This document shows, in pieces, positions 7,756 to 14,687 of a DNA stretch of 15,936 nucleotides. The stretch is taken from NCBI GenBank assembly GCA_035763085.1, contig DASUBV010000014.1, forward strand, positions 1 through 15,936, read 5' to 3'. How positions within the stretch are numbered: position 1 is the first letter of the stretch; the number at the start of each line of letters is the position of its first letter. A program made the position numbers and the translations under genes. The DNA is from DASUBV01 sp035763085. Lineage in GTDB: Bacteria; Actinomycetota; Actinomycetes; Streptosporangiales; Streptosporangiaceae. The notes under the pieces are model-generated. The model saw nothing but the letters and a program-made list of their open reading frames with translations. It was not told the origin of the DNA and did not search any database.

Positions 7756-7784
7756 TTGCAAGTCATTTGCAGTGTTCCTAGACT
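7756..7784 (+). promoter_or_regulatory. Promoter with Nur-type nickel-responsive operator
   Basis: TTGCAAGTCATTTGCAG at 7756-7772 contains the perfect dyad TGCAA-N5-TTGCA. It matches the reported Streptomyces Nur box consensus tTGCaa-N5-ttGCAA. TTGCAA (7756-7761) can also act as a -35 element: TAGACT at 7779-7784 is a plausible -10 at a 17-bp spacing. A nickel-loaded Nur dimer on this box would block RNA polymerase, so the downstream permease should be repressed when nickel is plentiful. The box and spacing are seen; the regulator and its response are inferred. Confidence 0.72.
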
Positions 7785-7816
7785 CCCCGTGAGGCGACTG
7801 AGCAGGAGGTGGCTGG

Positions 7817-8932
7817 ATGGCGGAGCCGATCACGCGGCTGGCGCGGGTTCGCAGCGCGCTGACGCCGGGTGAGTGGGCCCGGGCCGGCGGGATGACCGCC
7901 GCGATCATCGGGCTGCACGTCGTCGGCCTGGCTATGCTCGCCGCGGCGGTGGGCGGCCACTACCACATCACCTCGACCGAGGTGTTCGGCTTCGGGACCG
8001 GTGCGCTGGCCTACACCCTGGGCATGCGGCACGCCTTCGACGCCGATCACATCGCCGCCATCGACAACACCACCCGCAAGCTGGTCAATGACGGCAAGCG
8101 GCCGCTGTCGGTGGGCTTCTTCTTCTCGCTCGGCCACTCCACGATCGTGTTCGTCATGGCGGTCCTGCTGAACTTCGGCATCCGCTCGCTGGACAGCGCC
8201 GTGACGGATGACAGTTCCGGGCTGCACACCGTGACCGGGTTCATCGGCACGCTGGTGTCCGGCGGGTTCCTGTACCTCCTCGCCGCGCTCAACGTGATCA
8301 TCCTGGTCGGCATCGTCAGGGTGTTCCGCGAGATGCGCACCGGCCGCTATAACGACCAGCAGCTCGAGGAGCAGCTCGCCAGGCGGGGGCTGATGAACCG
8401 GTTCTTCGGGCCGCTCGGCCGCCGGATTGACACGCCCTGGAAGATGTACCCGCTCGGCGTCTTGTTCGGCCTCGGCTTCGACACCGCGACCGAGGTCACC
8501 CTGCTGGTCCTGGCCGGCACTGCCGTCGTCAGCGGCCTGCCGTTCTACGCGATCCTGTCGCTGCCCATCCTGTTCGCGGCCGGCATGTGCCTGTTCGACA
8601 CCGCCGACGGGTGCTTCATGAACTTCGCCTACGACTGGGCGTTCGCCCGCCCGGTGCGCAAGGTCTACTACAACATCACCATCACCGGCCTGTCGGTGTT
8701 CGTCGCCGCGTTCATCGGCACCATCGAGCTGCTCGGCCTCGTCGGCTCCGAGGCCGGCTGGAGCGGCGGCTTCTGGGCCTTCATGGCCGACTTCAACATC
8801 AACACCGCCGGGTTCGTCATCGTCGGCGTGTTCATCATCACCTGGGCCGCCGCCCTGGCCATCTGGCGCTTCGGCAGGATCGAGCAGAAGTGGGACCTGA
8901 CGGCCGCCTCCCGCGCCGGCGCCTCCGACTAG
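7817..8932 (+). CDS. NiCoT-family nickel/cobalt permease, predicted nickel importer
   Basis: A 371-residue integral membrane transporter of the HoxN/NixA/NhlF (NiCoT) family, which takes up Ni2+ or Co2+ with high affinity using the proton motive force. The family signature RHAFDADHIAAID (71-83) carries the HxxxxDH metal motif, and the second signature LGFDTATEV is at 219-227. About eight hydrophobic helices are visible (for example 27-45, 99-120, 141-168, 228-258, 286-308, 331-350). The loop around 170-210 is charged. ATG 7817 follows AGGAGGTGG. Nur-type promoter control predicts nickel as substrate, to supply enzymes such as nickel SOD, urease or hydrogenase, none of which is in the window. 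The gene converges on a paralogue with the same signatures. Confidence 0.95.
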   Translation: MAEPITRLARVRSALTPGEWARAGGMTAAIIGLHVVGLAMLAAAVGGHYHITSTEVFGFGTGALAYTLGMRHAFDADHIAAIDNTTRKLVNDGKRPLSVGFFFSLGHSTIVFVMAVLLNFGIRSLDSAVTDDSSGLHTVTGFIGTLVSGGFLYLLAALNVIILVGIVRVFREMRTGRYNDQQLEEQLARRGLMNRFFGPLGRRIDTPWKMYPLGVLFGLGFDTATEVTLLVLAGTAVVSGLPFYAILSLPILFAAGMCLFDTADGCFMNFAYDWAFARPVRKVYYNITITGLSVFVAAFIGTIELLGLVGSEAGWSGGFWAFMADFNINTAGFVIVGVFIITWAAALAIWRFGRIEQKWDLTAASRAGASD

Positions 8933-8937
8933 GACAA

Positions 8938-8970
8938 CGGCCCGGCGCCGCGCATCCGCGAGCCCGGCCG
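8938..8970. terminator. Hairpin between convergent permease genes, possible bidirectional terminator
   Basis: The 39-bp gap between the two convergent stops consists almost entirely of an imperfect GC-rich stem: CGGCC...CGCG on the left, CGCG...GGCCG on the right, loop near 8953-8956. There is no T-tract on either side. Position and symmetry suggest that it stops transcription from both directions. Confidence 0.45.
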
Positions 8971-8971
8971 G

Positions 8972-10117
8972 TCAGCTGCTTCCCGGGTCGCCGGCGGACG
9001 GTGCCCAGCGGTCCTCGACCTTCGCCAGGCGCCAGTAGCCGACGGCGGCGGCCCACATGAGCACGAACAGGCCGACGATGATGAAGCCCACGTTGTTGAG
9101 GTTGATGTTGCTGATCCAGGTGGTCACGGGATCCACCCACCCGGCGTTGTCGTGCAGCACGCTGACCAGCTCGATCGTGCCGATCAGGAAGGCCACGGCG
9201 ACCGACAGCCCGGTTATGGAGATGTTGTAGTAGACCTTGCGCACCGGGTTCAGGAACGCCCAGTCGTAGGCGACGCTCATGAACAGGCCGTCCAGGCAGT
9301 CCAGCAGGCTCATCCCGCTGGCGAACAGCAGCGGCAGCACCATGATCGCGTACCACGGCAGCCCGCTCGCCGCGCCCGTGCCGGCCAGCACCAGCAGGGC
9401 GACCTCGGTCGCGGTGTCGAAGCCCAGGCCGAACAGGATGCCGACCGGGTACATCTGGCCCGGCCGGGTGATGGCCTTCGTCAGCCGGCCCAGGATGCGG
9501 TTCATGAACCCGCGAGCCTGCAGGTGCGCCTCCAGCCGGGCCTCATCGAGCTCGCCGCCGCGCATGGACCGGAACACCCGCACGATCCCGGCCAGCGCGA
9601 ACAGGTTCAGGATCGCGATGACATAGAGGAACGCCCCGGTCAGCCCGGTGCCGATCAGGCCCAGCGTCTGGTTGGCCGTGCTGGCGCCGGAGGTCAGGTC
9701 ACCCACGATGTGCGCGCCGGCGGCGACCAGGGCGGCCATGCCCGCGACGATCGTGGCGTGGCCCATGGCGAACCAGAAGCCGACCGACTTGGGCCGGCGG
9801 CCCTCGCCGCGCAGCTTGCGGGTGGTGTTGTCGATCGCCGCGATGTGATCGGCGTCGAACGCGTGCCGCAGCCCGTAGGTATAGGCGGTGATGCCCAGCC
9901 CGACCCCGAAGACCTTCGTCCCGAGCCGGTAATGCCCGGGTCCCACGACGCCGAACAGGATCCCGAATGCCACCAGGTGCAGCAGCGCGATGAACCCGAG
10001 CAGCGCCCCGGCCTGCAGCCAGTCCGCCCTGGTCCACGTGGTGAGCATGGTCCTGAGCATCCCGTGGCGCCCGGCAGGCGCCCCGCCCGCCGGGCGCGCG
10101 GCACCAGCAGCAGACAT
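8972..10117 (-). CDS. NiCoT-family permease under a B12 riboswitch, predicted cobalt importer
   Basis: A 381-residue membrane permease paralogous to the one at 7817. Signatures are RHAFDADHIAAID (84-96) with the metal-binding HxxxxDH, and LGFDTATEV (231-239). The shared segment PVRKVYYNI (291-299) and the same helix pattern show clear common descent. ATG 10117 was chosen because GGGAGG lies four bases upstream and because longer in-frame starts would run through the riboswitch. The N-terminus (about 20 residues) is Ala/Gly-rich and differs from the paralogue. NiCoT proteins can carry Ni2+, Co2+ or both. The cobalamin riboswitch in the leader predicts Co2+ uptake for B12 synthesis, switched off when cobalamin is sufficient. 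Specificity is inferred from regulation, not from residues. Confidence 0.95.
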   Translation of the reverse strand: MSAAGAARPAGGAPAGRHGMLRTMLTTWTRADWLQAGALLGFIALLHLVAFGILFGVVGPGHYRLGTKVFGVGLGITAYTYGLRHAFDADHIAAIDNTTRKLRGEGRRPKSVGFWFAMGHATIVAGMAALVAAGAHIVGDLTSGASTANQTLGLIGTGLTGAFLYVIAILNLFALAGIVRVFRSMRGGELDEARLEAHLQARGFMNRILGRLTKAITRPGQMYPVGILFGLGFDTATEVALLVLAGTGAASGLPWYAIMVLPLLFASGMSLLDCLDGLFMSVAYDWAFLNPVRKVYYNISITGLSVAVAFLIGTIELVSVLHDNAGWVDPVTTWISNINLNNVGFIIVGLFVLMWAAAVGYWRLAKVEDRWAPSAGDPGSS

Positions 10118-10157
10118 GTGACCTCCCTGCGGGATCTCGCGTCCCGCGCGCGTGGGG

Positions 10158-10281
10158 TCCGTGACCGGGAGGGGTCTGGCTTCCAGCAGCAGCTGGTCAC
10201 AGTGGCGCGACCGTGCCGGACTCTCACCGGCTTCCCGCCCGGTCAGGGCAGTGGGCAAGAAACTATCCCGGCGCCACCGCA
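10158..10281 (-). promoter_or_regulatory. Cobalamin (adenosylcobalamin) riboswitch
   Basis: Reading the minus strand, the leader contains the conserved cobalamin-riboswitch blocks in order: GGGATAGTTTC (10269-10259), GGTGAGAGTCCGGCAC (10228-10213), CGCCACTGTGACC (10207-10195) and the B12-box GAAGCCAGACCCC (10183-10171). The 3' end continues into CCTCCC (10172-10167), which can pair with the permease ribosome-binding site GGGAGG at 10127-10122, consistent with control of translation initiation. Outer boundaries are approximate. Confidence 0.9.
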
Positions 10282-10299
10282 CGGCCGGGCAGGAGCGCG

Positions 10300-10315
10300 T
10301 GTGATGTCGGTCACA
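10300..10315. promoter_or_regulatory. CRP/GlxR-type box TGTGA-N6-TCACA
   Basis: TGTGATGTCGGTCACA fits the TGTGA-N6-TCACA pattern bound by CRP-family regulators (GlxR and Cmr in actinobacteria). A second overlapping dyad, TGATGT-N5-ACATCA, covers 10302-10318. The site lies just upstream of the riboswitch, near the expected transcription start of the cobalt permease gene, so binding there might repress. The regulator is inferred. Confidence 0.5.
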
Positions 10316-10324
10316 TCATCTCAG

Positions 10325-10338
10325 CAGATTAATATCTG
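10325..10338 (-). promoter_or_regulatory. AT-rich core promoter candidate of the cobalt permease gene
   Basis: The minus strand reads CAGATATTAATCTG here, the most AT-rich patch in the region. TATTAA is a possible -10 element, and the CAGAT/ATCTG arms form a short dyad. A start about 10 bases further on would begin the riboswitch leader. I see no convincing -35 element. Confidence 0.4.
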
Positions 10339-10378
10339 AGCAGGTGAACACACTTTCGCGGCCCCGTGCCGCTGGCTG

Positions 10379-10420
10379 GCCGGCTGACCTGCTGCCGGCA
10401 CGGCAGCAGCACCCGCCGGC
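10379..10420 (-). terminator. Hairpin terminator downstream of the antiporter gene
   Basis: An inner perfect stem CTGCTGCC / GGCAGCAG (10389-10409, 5-nt loop) is flanked by pairable GCCGGC arms at 10379-10384 and 10415-10420. It starts about 10 bases after the antiporter stop on the minus strand. No T-run follows, which is common for actinobacterial terminators. Confidence 0.5.
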
Positions 10421-10429
10421 TGCGGTGGC

Positions 10430-11905
10430 CTAGCGGGCTGCCTGACGGCCGAAGGCGGCCGCCAGCCGCCCGTGCTGGCCGGCGTCGGCCAGCACGAGTA
10501 CCTCATCCCCGGCCCGCAGCACGGCGTCCTCCCGCACCGGGACGAGCTGCCCGTCGCGGACCACGAAGCTGATCCACGCCTCCGCGGGCAGGGCATCCGA
10601 CAGGTCGCCCACCGTCGCGCCGTCAGCGGGCGAGCCGGCCTGGACGGTGAGCTGGTGCACGCCCTCGGGCTCGTCCATCAGCCGCACGCCAAGGGCCCAG
10701 GGCTGCGGCTCCACCGGCCGCATCCGGATCCGCAGCAGCCGGGCCGCCACCGGGACCAGGCTGCCCTGCACGACCACCGAGAAGATCACCACGACGACCA
10801 CGACCGCGTACAGCCGCTGCGCGCCGGCGACCCCGGCCGTCAGCAGGAAGCTGCCCAGCAGGATCGGCACCGCTCCCTTCAGGCCGGCGAACAGCACGAA
10901 GGCGCGCTCGCGGCGGGCCAGCCGGGCGGGCAGCAGGCACAGCCCCACCAGCACCGGCCGGATCACCGCGGCCAGCACGACGCCGATGACCAGGCCGGGG
11001 ATCCACACATCGGCCCGCTCCAGCACCGGCAGGCTGACGGTCAGGCCGAGCACCGCGAAGGCCACGATCTCGGCCAGGCTGGCCAGCGCGGAGTGAAACC
11101 GCTCGATCTCCCGCTTGAACGGGGCACGGGCGTCGCCGAGCACGATCCCGGCGATGAAGACCGCCAGGAAGCCCGATCCGTGCGCCAGTGCGGCCAGCCC
11201 GTACAGCAGCAGCGCGCTGAACAGGGTGCGCAGCGGGTAGAGCCCCTCGCCGGGCAGCGGGACGCGGCGGGTGAACCACAGCAGGGCCAGGCCGCCGGCC
11301 ACGCCGACCACCGCCCCGACCACCATCTGCAGCACGAACTCGCCGCTGGCCTGGGCGACCGAGCCCCAGGTCAGGCTGCCCGCGGCGAGGACCGCGGTCA
11401 TCAGCGAGATGCCGACCGGGTCATTGGCGCCCGACTCGCCTTCCAGGATGGTGCCGCTGCGGCCGGACACCTCGCGCTGGCCCAGCACGGAGAACACCAT
11501 GGCCGGGTCGGTCGGCGCCACCGCCGTGCCGACCAGCACGGCCAGGTACCACGGCACGTCCAGGAGGCCGTGCGCCAGCGCGGCCGTCGCCGCCACGGTG
11601 GCAAAGGTGCCCAGCACGCCGGTAGTGACGATGGGCCCGGCGGCAGCACGGCAGCGGCGCCAGCCGATGTTCATGCCGCCGCTGAACAGGATGCACGCCA
11701 GCGCGATCGTGACGACGCGCTCGACGGTCCGCTGCGGCGGGGCGTGCAGGCCGGGGATCACCTGCACCGCGATGGCGGCCCCGACCAGGACCAGGGCGGG
11801 CGAGGGGATCCGGAGCCGCCGGGTCAGGCGGCTGGACAGCACCGCCACCAGCGCGACGGCAGCCGTCAGCACCACCAGTACGGCGAACGACCTGACATCC
11901 CCCAC
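10430..11905 (-). CDS. CPA1-type cation/proton antiporter with C-terminal TrkA-C domain (NhaP2/CvrA-like)
   Basis: A 491-residue inner-membrane Na+(K+)/H+ exchanger. About twelve hydrophobic helices fill residues 5-393. Functional motifs are APTDPA (130-135) in a discontinuous helix and EGESGANDPVG (155-165), with the paired N161-D162 typical of CPA1 exchangers. RAFVLFAGLKGAVPILLG (split at 334-351) is the conserved late-helix region of this family. Residues about 400-482 form a cytoplasmic RCK/TrkA-C-like domain (AWISFVVRDGQLVPVRED, GDEVLVLAD) that in relatives senses nucleotides or c-di-AMP. This layout is typical of NhaP2/CvrA potassium/proton antiporters. The GTG start at 11905 has GGGAGGGG about nine bases upstream. 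Substrate choice, K+ or Na+, cannot be decided here. It is not obviously linked to its neighbours. Confidence 0.93.
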   Translation of the reverse strand: MGDVRSFAVLVVLTAAVALVAVLSSRLTRRLRIPSPALVLVGAAIAVQVIPGLHAPPQRTVERVVTIALACILFSGGMNIGWRRCRAAAGPIVTTGVLGTFATVAATAALAHGLLDVPWYLAVLVGTAVAPTDPAMVFSVLGQREVSGRSGTILEGESGANDPVGISLMTAVLAAGSLTWGSVAQASGEFVLQMVVGAVVGVAGGLALLWFTRRVPLPGEGLYPLRTLFSALLLYGLAALAHGSGFLAVFIAGIVLGDARAPFKREIERFHSALASLAEIVAFAVLGLTVSLPVLERADVWIPGLVIGVVLAAVIRPVLVGLCLLPARLARRERAFVLFAGLKGAVPILLGSFLLTAGVAGAQRLYAVVVVVVIFSVVVQGSLVPVAARLLRIRMRPVEPQPWALGVRLMDEPEGVHQLTVQAGSPADGATVGDLSDALPAEAWISFVVRDGQLVPVREDAVLRAGDEVLVLADAGQHGRLAAAFGRQAAR

Positions 11906-12123
11906 GCTCTGAAACCCCTCCCGGCCCGCACGACAACGCGATCCCGACCAGGCTTCCCGGGGCTCCTCCTGCGACCCTACCGTTCCGCCCGCACCACCGC
12001 CCCGCCCAGTACTACGCCGGTGGCGTCCGGCCTGGCCAGGCGGGCAGGGTGCAGATCCCGCGCCAGGCGGCCCGGAGGCCGAGATGAGTCAGCCGCGCAT
12101 CAGTCTGGCATCCCGGGCCGCGT
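11906..12123 (-). other. Leader/intergenic region upstream of the antiporter
   Basis: No convincing coding frame is seen. The region contains the 12-bp palindrome GCCTGGCCAGGC (12030-12041), also found in the LuxR-hydrolase intergenic repeat. On the minus strand there is a possible -10 of the TAGGGT type near 11980, without a clear -35. I found no match to a known riboswitch. Confidence 0.35.
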
Positions 12124-12167
12124 GGCCCGCGGAACCCGGCCGGGGCGGCCGCCCCGGCGCGCGGGCC
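12124..12167 (-). terminator. Long GC-rich hairpin terminator after the FMN reductase gene
   Basis: The outer arms GGCCCGCG (12124-12131) and CGCGGGCC (12160-12167) enclose a perfect 20-nt palindrome (12139-12158, GCCGGGGC/GCCCCGGC). It begins five bases after the reductase stop on the minus strand. There is no T-tract. It probably ends the LLM-MarR-reductase transcript. Confidence 0.6.
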
Positions 12168-12171
12168 GCGG

Positions 12172-12852
12172 TCACCCGGCCGACCCGCCGGCGGCCAGCC
12201 GCATCAGGTCGGTGTCCAGGTTGACCGATACCTCGGTGCCGCCCGCGCTGCCGAACTCGTGCTGGTAGCTCTGCCAGGACTGGTCCTTGATCTTGCCCTC
12301 GAAGCCGCTCTCGATCAGCAGCACCAGCTCGACGGCGGCCCGCTCGATGCGCTTGTTCAGCGCCGGGTCGCTCCAGTCCTCGGGGGCGGCGAACAGCGCG
12401 GTCGGCACCGTCATGGCGCGCATGTAGGCGAACATCGGCCGCATCTGATCGTCAGCGACCAGGGCATGGCGGGCGGTTCCGGCCGTCGCGGCCAGCACGA
12501 CCGGCTTGGCGATGAGCAGGTCGTTGTCCAGCACGTGGAAGAACGAGGTGAACAGCCCGCTCGGCCCGGCCTTGTACACCGGGGTGCTGGCGATGATGCC
12601 GCCGGCCTGGCACAGCGTGCTGACGGCCTGCTGCAGCCTCGGCGAAGTCAGCTGGGACACCAGCGCGGAGGCGATGTCGGCGGCCAGCTCGCGCAGCTCA
12701 ATGACGCTGACGACGACCTGGCTGCCGTTGCGGGCCGCCAGGTCCCTGGCGCGCTCGGCGGTGCGGTCGGCCAGCAGGCGCGTCGAGGACGGGTCGCTGG
12801 TGCCCGCGCTGACGACCGCGAGCCGGACGGGCTGCTGCTCGGTGGCGTTCAT
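12172..12852 (-). CDS. NAD(P)H-dependent FMN reductase, CE1759-like partner of a luciferase-like monooxygenase
   Basis: A 226-residue flavodoxin-fold reductase that would supply reduced FMN to the monooxygenase of the same operon. The N-terminal phosphate-binding loop VVSAGTSDPSSTRLLAD (13-29) fits the NADPH-dependent FMN reductase fold, as does IIASTPVYKAGPSGLFTSFF (86-105). ATAGTARHALVADDQMRP (122-139) is another conserved block. The overall sequence fits the LLM-partnered FMN reductases typified by CE1759 of Corynebacterium efficiens, as far as I can recall that family. ATG 12852 overlaps the MarR stop (ATGA) and has AAGGAC upstream. It is the last gene of the operon, followed by a strong hairpin. 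Confidence 0.92.
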   Translation of the reverse strand: MNATEQQPVRLAVVSAGTSDPSSTRLLADRTAERARDLAARNGSQVVVSVIELRELAADIASALVSQLTSPRLQQAVSTLCQAGGIIASTPVYKAGPSGLFTSFFHVLDNDLLIAKPVVLAATAGTARHALVADDQMRPMFAYMRAMTVPTALFAAPEDWSDPALNKRIERAAVELVLLIESGFEGKIKDQSWQSYQHEFGSAGGTEVSVNLDTDLMRLAAGGSAG

Positions 12853-13376
12853 GCTGTCAGGTCCTTATCCCGCCGGTGCTCCCGGCGCTGGCGCTGATCC
12901 TGGTGCGGAATGCCCGCTGCAGCGGCCGCGGCTGCCGGGGCGGGCTCGCCGGCGAGCTGGCGGCACAGCATCTCCAGCTGCCGGTACTCGGCCGGGGCCA
13001 GCCCGGCGCGCACCGCGCGGGCGACGCTGCGGGCGTGCCGGCGGCCGACCTGGCGCTGCAGCTGGCGGCCGGCCGCGGTGAGCGCCAGCCGCACGCCCCG
13101 CCCGTCGGCCGAGTCCGGCTGCCGCTCGACCAGGCCGCGGACGGCCAGCCGGTCCACCAGGCGGGACAGCGCCGGCTGGCTGAGCAGGACGTGCCGGTTC
13201 AGCTCGCTCATCCGGGCCGGCCCGGGGCACTTGGACAGCGTGTACAGCACGTCGTACTCGCGCATCGAGATGCCGTCCCAGGTGTCCTGCGCCGCGAACT
13301 GCTTCATCAGCGCGGCATGCGCCGACAGCAGCGCCTCCCACGCGTCGCTGGCCGCGTGCCGGGTGCCGGCCATCAC
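12849..13376 (-). CDS. MarR-family transcriptional regulator
   Basis: A 175-residue dimeric DNA-binding protein with the winged-helix MarR fold. An N-terminal dimerisation helix (10-30) is followed by DGISMREYDVLYTLSKCPG (34-52). The HTH is MSELNRHVLLSQPALSRLVDRLAVRGLV (56-83) and the wing is DSADGRGVRLALT (88-100). The C-terminus has an unusual Ala run followed by a charged tail (145-175) not typical of the family. The start is GTG 13376, overlapping the LLM stop as GTGA; ATG 13373, one codon later, is equally possible. Both ends overlap their neighbours by four bases, so it is made with the monooxygenase and its reductase and probably autoregulates the operon through the dyad near 14622. 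The ligand, perhaps the monooxygenase substrate, is unknown. Confidence 0.93.
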   Translation of the reverse strand: MMAGTRHAASDAWEALLSAHAALMKQFAAQDTWDGISMREYDVLYTLSKCPGPARMSELNRHVLLSQPALSRLVDRLAVRGLVERQPDSADGRGVRLALTAAGRQLQRQVGRRHARSVARAVRAGLAPAEYRQLEMLCRQLAGEPAPAAAAAAAGIPHQDQRQRREHRRDKDLTA

Positions 13377-14560
13377 GGCTCCGGGTAGGTGGCCTGGAGC
13401 TGCTGCTCGGTGTCGGTGTAGGGCGACCCGCCGGTCACGTTGTCGCCGCGGTTGGCGTTCGGCCGCGGCTGGCGCGGCGCCTGGTCGCCGTACTTGGCCG
13501 TGACCAGGCTGGCGTGCGTCGGCGGCTGCGCCGACTCCGGGTCGCGCCGGGCGGCGATCTCCTTGCGCAGCACCGGGACGACCTCCCCGCCGAGCAGGTC
13601 CAGCTGGTCCAGGACCGTCTTCAGCGGCAGGCCGGCGTGATCCATCAGGAACAGCTGCCGCTGGTAGTCGCCGAAGTGCTCGCGGAAGGTCAGCGTCTTG
13701 TCGATGACCTCCTGCGGGCTGCCCACCGACAGCGGCGTCATCTCCGCGAAGTCCTCCATCGACGGGCCGTGCCCGTACACCGGCGCCTCGCTGAAGTAGG
13801 GCCGGAACTCCCGCCAGGCGTCCTGCGACTTGCGGGCGAGGTAGGCCTGGCCGCCCAGGCCGACGATGGCCTGCTTCTCGGTGCCGTGGCCGTAGTGCGC
13901 GAACCGGTGCCGGTAGAACCGGATCAGCCGGATGTAGTGCTCCTTGGGCCAGAAGATGTTGTTAGCGAAGAAGCCGTCGCCGTAGTAGGCGGCCTGCTCG
14001 GCGATCTCCGGGGTGCGGATCGACCCGTGCCACACGAACGGCGGCACGTCATCCAGCGGCCGCGGGATCGAGGTGAAGCCCTGCAGCGCCGTGCGGTACT
14101 TGCCCTGCCAGTCGACCACGTCCTCGCGCCACAGCCGGTGCAGCAGGTTGTAGTTCTCCAGCGCCAGCGGCAGGCCCTCCCGGATGTCCTGGCCGAACCA
14201 CGGGTACACCGGCGCGGTGTTGCCGCGGCCGAGCATCAGGTCCATCCGGCCCTTGGACAGGTGCTGCAGCATCGCGTACTCCTCCGCGATGCGCACCGGG
14301 TCGTTGGTGGTGATCAGCGTGGTCGCCGTGGTGAGGATCAGCCGCTGGGTGGCCGCCGCGAGGTACGCCAGCAGCGTGGTGGGCGCCGAGGAGAAGAACG
14401 GCGGGTTGTGGTGCTCGCCGATGGCGAACACGTCAAGCCCGACTTCCTCGGCCTTCTGCGCGATCTGGACAACCGCGTCAATCCGCTCCGCCTCGCTGGG
14501 CGTCTCCCCCGACACCGGGTCCCGGGTGATGTCGCTCACCGAGAAGATCCCGAACTGCAT
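13373..14560 (-). CDS. Luciferase-like (LLM) flavin-dependent monooxygenase, CE1758-like
   Basis: A 395-residue TIM-barrel monooxygenase of the bacterial luciferase superfamily, using FMNH2 and O2. Family features are MQFGIFSVSD (1-10), VGLDVFAIGEHHNPPF (40-55), LTTATTLITTNDPVRIAEEYAMLQHLS (split at 76-102) and GRMDLMLGRGN (104-114). ATG 14560 was chosen because AGGAGG lies six bases upstream and the fold begins at once; a longer frame from 14617 would add an unsupported basic leader. The C-terminal 60 residues are polar and low in complexity. It is followed by MarR and FMN reductase genes with 4-bp overlaps. The combination matches the CE1758/CE1759 paired LLM systems, whose substrate is not known to me. 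Sulfonate, alkane or xenobiotic oxidation are all possible. Confidence 0.94.
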   Translation of the reverse strand: MQFGIFSVSDITRDPVSGETPSEAERIDAVVQIAQKAEEVGLDVFAIGEHHNPPFFSSAPTTLLAYLAAATQRLILTTATTLITTNDPVRIAEEYAMLQHLSKGRMDLMLGRGNTAPVYPWFGQDIREGLPLALENYNLLHRLWREDVVDWQGKYRTALQGFTSIPRPLDDVPPFVWHGSIRTPEIAEQAAYYGDGFFANNIFWPKEHYIRLIRFYRHRFAHYGHGTEKQAIVGLGGQAYLARKSQDAWREFRPYFSEAPVYGHGPSMEDFAEMTPLSVGSPQEVIDKTLTFREHFGDYQRQLFLMDHAGLPLKTVLDQLDLLGGEVVPVLRKEIAARRDPESAQPPTHASLVTAKYGDQAPRQPRPNANRGDNVTGGSPYTDTEQQLQATYPEP

Positions 14561-14621
14561 CACATGCCTCCTGCGTTCCCCGCCGCGCCGGGACGGCCGG
14601 CGGACAGTGGCGCTCATCTCT

Positions 14622-14633
14622 ATGCGTTTGCAT
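14622..14633. promoter_or_regulatory. Candidate MarR operator / promoter of the LLM operon
   Basis: ATGCGTTTGCAT (arms ATGC and GCAT) sits in the only AT-rich patch between the DHPS and LLM genes, about 60 bp upstream of the LLM start. On the minus strand TTGAAC lies just before it and TAGAGA just after, resembling promoter elements at a short spacing. MarR proteins bind such dyads over promoters. Assignment is by position. Confidence 0.42.
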
Positions 14634-14687
14634 GTAGTTCAACAGCCGGGCGACCCCGATATTCCGCCGCTGACATGCTCGTGCCGG

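Noticed and set aside
10118..10282. N-terminal extension of the right NiCoT permease to 10282
   Set aside because: The extension would translate the conserved core of the cobalamin riboswitch. ATG 10117 has a proper GGGAGG site.
9152..10339. 395-residue plus-strand frame opposite the right NiCoT gene and riboswitch
   Set aside because: Antisense to a well-supported permease and a structured leader. The product is compositionally biased.
10472..12268. 598-residue plus-strand open frame opposite the antiporter
   Set aside because: It has no domain and an abnormal His/Gln/Arg/Gly composition. The minus strand encodes a clear CPA1 antiporter.
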